Below are positions 57,461 through 64,000 of a stretch of DNA of 64,000 nucleotides, one piece after another. Made by a program: the position numbers and the translations under genes. The notes under the pieces are model-generated. The model was not told the origin of the DNA and did not search any database. It was given only the letters and a program-made list of their open reading frames with translations. The DNA is taken from positions 310,001-374,000 of the forward strand of contig JAWWNJ010000043.1 of NCBI GenBank assembly GCA_037176885.1, given 5' to 3'. How positions within the stretch are numbered: the stretch's first letter is position 1; each line of letters starts with the position of its first letter. The DNA comes from Favolaschia claudopus. Taxonomy: Eukaryota; Basidiomycota; Agaricomycetes; Agaricales; Mycenaceae.

Positions 57461-60318
57461 CTAACTTGTACGGTATAAGTTCTGCGTTGTTGTGCCGGAA
57501 ACCTTCGATCTCTGGGTCCGAATGGATGGCCCCGCTGTAGTCGGGATTTTGGACGATCCTGCTGTAGGTGCGTCACCAGCGATCCAGCCCGGCTTAAGGT
57601 TGGATGGGAAACGATCCGGAGCAGTCGTCGTCGGTGAGAAGAGTGGTGGTGGCCTATGCGTCGAAGCTGATGGTGCCTCCGACTGTGATGATTTACGACC
57701 GAAGATTTTATCTGATAGTCCGTAGAAACGGCAATAGTCAGTACATTCATGCTCCTCGGCAAGAGCATCGTAGTTGGTATTTCCACCACCGAATAAAGGA
57801 AGAACGCCAATATCCCTAGGATACAATCAGCTAAGCTGCCAGAGAAAGAGAGTTTACATACGGGGCGGAAATGATCTGGGGGTCGGTGAGCAACGACAAT
57901 CCTCCTGAAAGTGACGCAGTTCAGGTCATGAAAATCAAAGACATACTTGACGCACCTTGAAAGTCCGAGATGTATGCGGCCCTATCAGTTTTGAGGTACT
58001 GAACATGTTGGCAAAAGGATAAGAATTGTGAACGCATTTCATGTGCGGGATCATCGAAACGGCGGGGTTTAGCAGAGCTGTTATGAATGTATTTCACGAA
58101 CGACCCCTCTGACTCGGTATCGATCCACTCTTCTACCAGAAAGGCCGTCTTCTCCTCTCCACCATTTGGTAAGGCGATGCCAGCATGTACATACCGCATA
58201 GCGGGCACCTCAAACGGAGGTTTTCCGAGCTCTCTCTCTCGCCCCGCTGCGTATGCATACACCATATTCATCATGGTTGTGCCCCATCCGAGAATATTCA
58301 GCTCACCGCTCAAGAACTTGAGCTGTGAGACACCCTCATACAAAACCCTTGCGGTCTGATCACCTGGGCCCACTCGAGTATGGAATGCCTGCTTCAGGCA
58401 GACCACAGTCGTATTTGAATCAAACACGGGCCCACTGACTGTTCCTGGATATGCAAGCTTGAAACCCCCTACAGCAGGGCGACGCTGGTCTTTCACGCTG
58501 TAAGAGATAACCGTGAGACAGGGAGCAAAGATTGGGCTGGTTATGTCGGAAAAGATTGTCGGTGTAGCAATCACAGCTGCCCAAGTAGCAGTCGGTAAGG
58601 TGAAGAGAGTGATGTCTCGCGAACGAATGTCCACTAGATATCGATCAGTACCCACGCACACACAACCAAAGTGGTTGTCCGAGATACGCACATAGTTTGC
58701 TAAAATCTTTATTTCTCAGCGCCACCTGCATGCTCAGCGCTTGCTTGATCGTGGACGTGTCCGGAGAGACAGCCAGGCTTGTCTCAGGCTCCGCTGTTCT
58801 AGGTATCTTCGACGGCGGCGATGGGGTTCTCATAGTATCAGCACCGCCTTCGTCTTCGTGCTACTCAGGGTCAGAATAGGACGACATTCATTGCACACTC
58901 ATACCTCCTCGTCCATAGTTTGAATTGTTCTTTTCTTTCGAGTCTGTTTCCGTTGAGCCTTGGGCGCAGCTTTTTCTTTACCCTTCGAGCGAGTTGTCAG
59001 CAACGTCTAGGAGTGGAATTGAGTGAATCCAGGTTTGAGAAAGGGCGTACTGTAGGCCGACCGCCATCCTGCATGTGGTTGGTAGCATTTGAGTTATCGG
59101 AGTTATCGAGTGACTCAAAATATTCGGAAATATCGGCATAGGTTCTATTGCTGATTCCGAGATACACCGCAGCCGGTTTTTTGCCATTGAAAACTCTGGT
59201 CACGGTCCCGGCTTTGTTATTCTTTAGTGTGAAGAACTCGTCAGCAATAGCGTTGACGTCTGGATAGCTGCTTGGTAAGATCTCAAGCCAGTGTTTCGTG
59301 TGAAGAGTGAATTCAATTGTTGAGACTGGGTAATCGCGCAGCCATGCGACGATTTGAGGCAAGAGGCTGTGGTACACGACATGCTTCAAGTCAGCGGCAC
59401 CGATGTTGACAGGGATATTGGGAATAGCGACATAAATATCCTGTAAAGATGCGGAATGGGGTTAGCAAACTGTAGATATTAGAAAGCTAGACTGACTGAC
59501 GGAGATGAGGGTCTCTTTCTTTTTCCCGGGCTCCATCCGAGCCAGCCAGCATTGGAGCATAATCGTTTGCGTGTTACCCTGAGAGTATGCTTTGCTCTGG
59601 AATGATAGTCTCATCTCCTCGTAGTAAGAATGCGCCTCCTTGTAACCAGGATCTTCGGGAATGCGAGGGCGAGGGAATAACGGAGCGGTCGAGTGATTCA
59701 CTGGTTTATAGATGTGTGGCCCACCCTGACGTTGATGACCCGTGTTGCTAGACAGTGAGGGTGCATGGGGAGCAGAGCCTAGCTGGCGATTGCCATGGGA
59801 CGACGACGGAGCGGAGAAGAAGCGAGGTGGAGGTGGAGGTGCCATGGTCCTGTCAGGAGGAGGGCGAATGACAGAAGACGATGGCCGACGTTGGTCACCA
59901 ACAGCACGAAAGGCGGCGTGGCCGGACGCTGTGAGTTCTCGTGTGAGTCCATGTGTATCTCTGAAAAATTCTTTTACTCACTGGATCCCCGCTGAGCATT
60001 GAGGTTTGAGGCACGGATATTTGAAATGGAGACTCTGTCTGTGAGAGCTAAGTCGAGTTTCAAATGGTATCCAGTTGACCAACTCACTTTGCGTTGATAC
60101 AGTATCTGGAACTCTGTAGGCTTCGCGACAGGGAGGGCATACATGCCGGCCAGCCTTTCCAGGTTTCGCATTCTCCATGAAGAATAACTCTTCAGATTGG
60201 ACTTTGCAAACCTGGCAAATCTGGGCGGCAGGAATTATTATAACTCAATGTGATCAGGCATTGAAAAACATACCTTGAGCCCGTCTTGGGTGGTAGGGAA
60301 GGCGCCGAACTCCTTCAT
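57461..60318 (-). CDS. Alpha-type protein kinase with N-terminal zinc ribbon
   Basis: Atypical serine/threonine kinase of the alpha-kinase/MHCK family, which is expanded in mushrooms. Ten exons (60318-60274, 60220-60088, 60038-59982, 59928-59501, 59440-59051, 59006-58905, 58860-58692, 58633-57956, 57904-57862, 57815-57461) encode 799 residues with all phases closing. Residues 17-46 form a CxxC...CxxC zinc-ribbon-like module. A Pro-rich linker and a basic/acidic segment with KAQRKQTRKKR follow. The kinase domain is C-terminal: VVCLKQAF (ATP-binding Lys), MRYVHAGIALP, TAFLVEEWID, LSFCQHVQYLKTDRAAYISDFQG, LLTDPQII, LFGGGN and the zinc-binding HECTDYC. The tail is disordered. Substrates are unknown. 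Confidence 0.88.
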
Positions 60319-61797
60319 TTGAGAGAGCGTGTGTTTGCGGTGAGGAATATGAGAAGAATAGAGTACGAGGCGAGAAAACAAGAGAATGGAAAAAATGAGC
60401 GAGAAAGTATTAAGGCAGGATATTTGATTGGCGGAATCGGTAGATGTCATGCAAATTTTGAGTGCAATATTTGTACGCCATTCGTGTAAGGTCTCAGCAG
60501 CGCTCGGTCCCATATACCTTACCTCGCGCGTCTCTTCATTCCTTACTGATACTTATTTGATTACGCACATTCCATTACCTAAATTGTTACTATGTAGTTC
60601 CCGCGGTGCGATCAGTGGGGTCAACTAATCTTTGACCCAAACACTGACCGTACCCGCTCAAAATACAAGAACGTGGTTCAGTTCAGTCCGGGCATTGATA
60701 TAAGTTATTCTTACCTCTAATACCCTAACAATTCGCGACGCTAGAAAGAACAAAAGTGGTATTATGAATATGAAGAATTATCACATTAAATGTTGAGCTA
60801 TAGAATAGGTATAACGCGGGAGAGGTATGTACTGTCTCGCTCTTGTCCGCGCCTGAAACCGGCCCAATGAGCAAGACTAAGGGAGAAAGTCCACGACATA
60901 CCTCTGCAAACTCTGCCTCTAATCTCAAGACTTATGAACCCTCTTAATCAACCAATCTTCCACTGAGCCTCACTGAACTTTTACACTTGTTGGTGGCCGC
61001 TGGAACCGAAGCTAACCAACAACTTGGTGGGGCGTCCCAGAGTCGACATAGGTAGTGAAGGTTGAGGATCGTAGAGAGAAAAGCCTTAAGCCTTGAAGGC
61101 TGAGTGAAGAAAGGGCTCGAGGTGGGTGAAGGGGCTTGAGGTGGGTGAGAACGTCGACGACAAAGGAAGACTTGGAATGGTGTTATCCGATGCGTATCGC
61201 TGTTGTTGGCAGTGTTGCGCAGAGTTCTTGGGGTCCTTGGTTGCGGAACGTTGCGTTCATCAGATGAAATCAGCGGATCAGCCAGCAGAACGCTAATCCT
61301 TGGTCGAAAGCAGAGCAGAACGCTAATCGTTACCATATATAACCGATACACCAAGGAACCGATGCAAGACAGGCTAAATTTGTAGTCATAACACGAAGAC
61401 AGGGCTGTCCGGACACCAGGAAACCGGAATTCGCGAGATTTTGTGCACATAGAGCTCATGGCATGCTCCCAGACGCGTCGGAGGGCAGTCAGGAAGGCAT
61501 AAGCAAGCCGTAATAGGCAGCAGGACGTGCAAGGGACGGGAGATCAAGCGATCAAGCGGGACCTTCCCAAAAAGGAAGGTCCTTGGGTGGGCTTCAATTC
61601 CGTCAGCCATGCAACTTGTGTCACACCCGACCGCCGGCAATTCCTTGCGTCAACTTCACAATCCTGAAACTCTGCTATGCCCATGCCACGGGAGTGACTG
61701 TGGAGTACATCTCCTTTCTGAGTTCCCCGACATCTATGGGCTTCTTAACCTACATAAGAGCTTGCTCCTCATATCTTGAGCGTTTTCTTCAATTGGC
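60319..61797. other. Intergenic stretch with small repeats
   Basis: About 1.5 kb. Near 61110-61150 a GGGCTYGAGGTGGGTGA unit is repeated in tandem, and GCAGAACGCTAATC occurs at about 61285 and again inside 61310-61331. No gene is supported. Confidence 0.45.
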
Positions 61798-63774
61798 ATG
61801 AAGTCACGCTCAATTTCCACCATCTGCACTGTCGCGCTTTGCGTACTCCGAGTCTCTACCGTCAATGCTGAGGCGGACGCGACTAAGCCGCCCGCCGACG
61901 TCAGCACTAGCGCTGAAAGCTCATCCAAACCCAACATCGTCTTCATCATGTCTGATGATCAAGACTACGAAATGAACTCCCTCGACTACATGCCTCTACT
62001 GAAGAAGTATATCTCTGATGAGGGCACCAGCTTTGCGCGTCACTATGCGACGACGGCTCAATGCTGCCCATCCCGGACGAGCTTGTGGACGGGGAAGACG
62101 ACTCACAACACGAACGTTACTGACGTTGTGGCACCGCACGGTACGCGTTGTTGCCGGCCTACGTTTAAGATTGGATATCGAAGCTTTGTTCAGGTGCCTG
62201 GGTGAAATTCGTCTCACGGGGACTGAATGAGAACTACTTCCCTATCTGGCTCAGTAGCCACGGCTACAACACCTACTACACGGGCAAGTTCTTAAACGGT
62301 CAAAATAAAGATTCGTATGGCAAGAATGTCGCGCATGCTCTCATGAAAGGGTGGACAAGTGCTGACGGTACTTCGAGATTCATCCCGCGTTCCTCATTCA
62401 CTGACTTATTTTGCAGTGCTCCTGGAACCATATACGTACAACTACAATCAACCGGTTCGTTCTTCATACATAAGTGACTTCCAGGTTTCATCTGATAATC
62501 GGTTTGTAGGGCATGAAGCGCGATAAGGACAACTTCAAGCTGTACAACAACTATACGACGGACGTCATCAGCACTAAGGGCATCGACTATATCAATGAGG
62601 CCCACCAGGCAGGCAAGCCCTTCTTCGTAGGCATCGCCCCCATGGCGCCGCACGTCCAAACATGGCCTGCGAATGCCGTGCCTAATCCTCCGGAACACCT
62701 ACCTATCTCAGCTCCACGTCATTCGCACATGTTCCCCAATATTACAGTTCCACACACCATAAACTTCAACCCGAATGAGGTCCTTTTTATGTTGCCGTCG
62801 TCCCTCGCGCGCTAACGAGCTCTGTATAGACCACTACAGGCGGTTGGGTTGGGAAACTACCGCTGCTTGACGCAGAACAGCTGGACCACACCAATCTATA
62901 CTACCGTCGTCGATTGCAGGCACTCCAAGCCGTGGACGAGCTCGTTGAGGCAGTGGTTAAGAGGCTCGGTGAGCTGAAGCTCTTCGATAACACCTACATC
63001 ATATACACAACCGACAATGGGTTTCACCTTGGCCAGTACCGCATTCCGTCGGGCAAAGGCTGTGCATACGAGACGGACGTTCACATTCCGTTCATGGTTC
63101 GCGGGCCAGGCGTCGCGAAGGGCGTAAAGCGCACGGATGTGGTGACCAATCACGTCGATGTCGCTCCGACACTACTCACCCTCGCGGGCCTCCCCCTCAA
63201 CCATGCCTTCGATGGGACACCCATGCCCATTGGCAAGGCAGCCACGGCGGCGCACGTCGCGCACGAACACGTCGGCATCGAGTTCTGGGGCGAGCCGGTG
63301 TTCGACGGTGCTGGTCAGCTCCATCTCAAGGGAAACACGTACAAAGCGATGCGCATCATCGGCACCGGCGAGGGCGCCTTCAACCTCGCGTACATCGTCT
63401 GGTGCAACGGCGACCATGAGCTGTACGATATGACCTCGGACCCATACCAGGTGGACAACCTCATGCTACTCGGCAATTCCTCCAACAGCGACACGAGGAT
63501 TACTATCGCCGGAAAGGCGTATCCCGTGAAGAAGGTCCGCAACCGGCTTGATGGTCTCGTACAGGCGGTCAAGAAGTGCGACGAAGGCGCGTGCGTTAAG
63601 CCGTGGTCTACCCTGCATCCCAAGGGCGATGTCTCCACGCTCGCGGAGGCGATGAATGCCGAATTCGACCAATATTACAATCAGCTGGCCAAGATGGAGT
63701 TCGAAGATGATATATGCTTGCCGTATTACAATGCGGCTGCTGAAGGTCCGATTCCAAAGCCTTTTGGCTCTTGA
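61798..63774 (+). CDS. Arylsulfatase, secreted
   Basis: Type I sulfatase releasing sulfate from aryl sulfate esters, usually under sulfur limitation. Five exons (61798-62140, 62194-62367, 62417-62454, 62510-62779, 62830-63774) encode 589 residues, the normal fungal length. A signal peptide (residues 1-24) is followed by metal-binding NIVFIMSDDQD and the formylglycine motif Cys89-Cys-Pro-Ser-Arg in QCCPSRTSLWTGK, with Cys89 as the residue to be oxidised. Further motifs: NYFPIWLSSHGYNTYYTGK, FVGIAPMAPH, IIYTTDNGFHLGQYR and the AYETDVHIPFMVRGPGV loop. C-terminal Cys residues probably pair in a disulfide. The 38 nt third exon is needed to reach YNQPGMKRDKDN. Nothing appears broken. Confidence 0.93.
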
Positions 63775-63868
63775 TTCCTCCAAGCCGTTGCAATTGAAAA
63801 CGCAAATGGAGGCCGAGAAGTAAGCAATCCCGGGGGATGTGTACATGTATAAACAAGAACGACCTCAT

Positions 63869-64000
63869 TTATAGCCATTCGATGGGCGTCAATCCTATTT
63901 CCTTAGCCTTTAGACGCTCCAGCTCCCAGTAAGGAAATGATAGAACCATTTTGAGGTGATGGGATGATGCGCCTTTCTTCAATTCCCAAATTGGGCCAAG
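63869..64000 (-). CDS. 3' end of an unidentified gene
   Basis: The minus strand is open for 43 codons from the window edge to a TAA at 63869-63871, reading ...KMVLSFPYWELERLKAKEIG and LTPIEWL at the end. The composition is protein-like but too short to identify. It converges on the arylsulfatase stop about 95 bp away. Confidence 0.35.
   Translation of the reverse strand, partial: LGPIWELKKGASSHHLKMVLSFPYWELERLKAKEIGLTPIEWL

Noticed and set aside
1..64000. CRISPR array, operon-like or bacterial defence system
   Set aside because: The whole window has eukaryotic intron-rich genes; no spaced direct-repeat array or bacterial-type gene was seen.

Overview
The window is nuclear DNA from a filamentous basidiomycete, almost certainly a mushroom-forming agaricomycete. 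Three things show this: dense small genes with many 48-65 nt GT-AG introns, families expanded in that group (long F-box proteins, HNH-domain proteins, zinc-binding alpha-kinases, integrase-core genes), and an NADPH oxidase beside Hel2/ZNF598-type and Zn2Cys6 regulators. I rebuilt most genes by joining open frames across introns with phase checks, so coordinates run from start codon to stop codon and include introns.

Layout. 1-14 kb: a partial membrane protein, two F-box genes, and a cystathionine gamma-synthase-like PLP enzyme in three states: intact (3121-4871), disrupted (6857-8673) and a truncated inverted scrap (about 12195-12540). They are interleaved with a Tudor/PWWP-like nuclear protein and an HNH protein. 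14-30 kb: a Hel2/ZNF598-type ribosome-quality-control ubiquitin ligase, a NoxB-like NADPH oxidase, two more F-box genes, a Cys-type glutathione transferase, and two multispan membrane proteins. 30-42 kb: a mucin-like single-pass membrane protein, a 1.0 kb foldback element with about 370 bp terminal inverted repeats, a SNG1/DUF3533 membrane protein and a Zn2Cys6 transcription factor. 42-48 kb: a gene-free stretch. 48-50 kb: a divergent pair, PPIL1-type cyclophilin and D-aminoacyl-tRNA deacylase. 50-61 kb: sparse sequence with a small secreted protein, an integrase-core gene carrying one frameshift, and a zinc-ribbon alpha-kinase. 61-64 kb: an arylsulfatase and the 3' end of another gene.

Functionally the window is a mixture, not an operon-like pathway. 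Themes that recur are sulfur and redox chemistry (the gamma-synthase-like enzymes, glutathione transferase, arylsulfatase, NADPH oxidase), protein turnover and RNA quality control (four F-box proteins, the Hel2-type ligase, the deacylase, the spliceosomal cyclophilin), and traces of mobile DNA. I saw no gene cluster that clearly forms a new system. The best leads are the decaying PLP-enzyme family, the foldback element, the integrase gene next to an alpha-kinase, and an apparent GA-AG intron in the tRNA deacylase gene.
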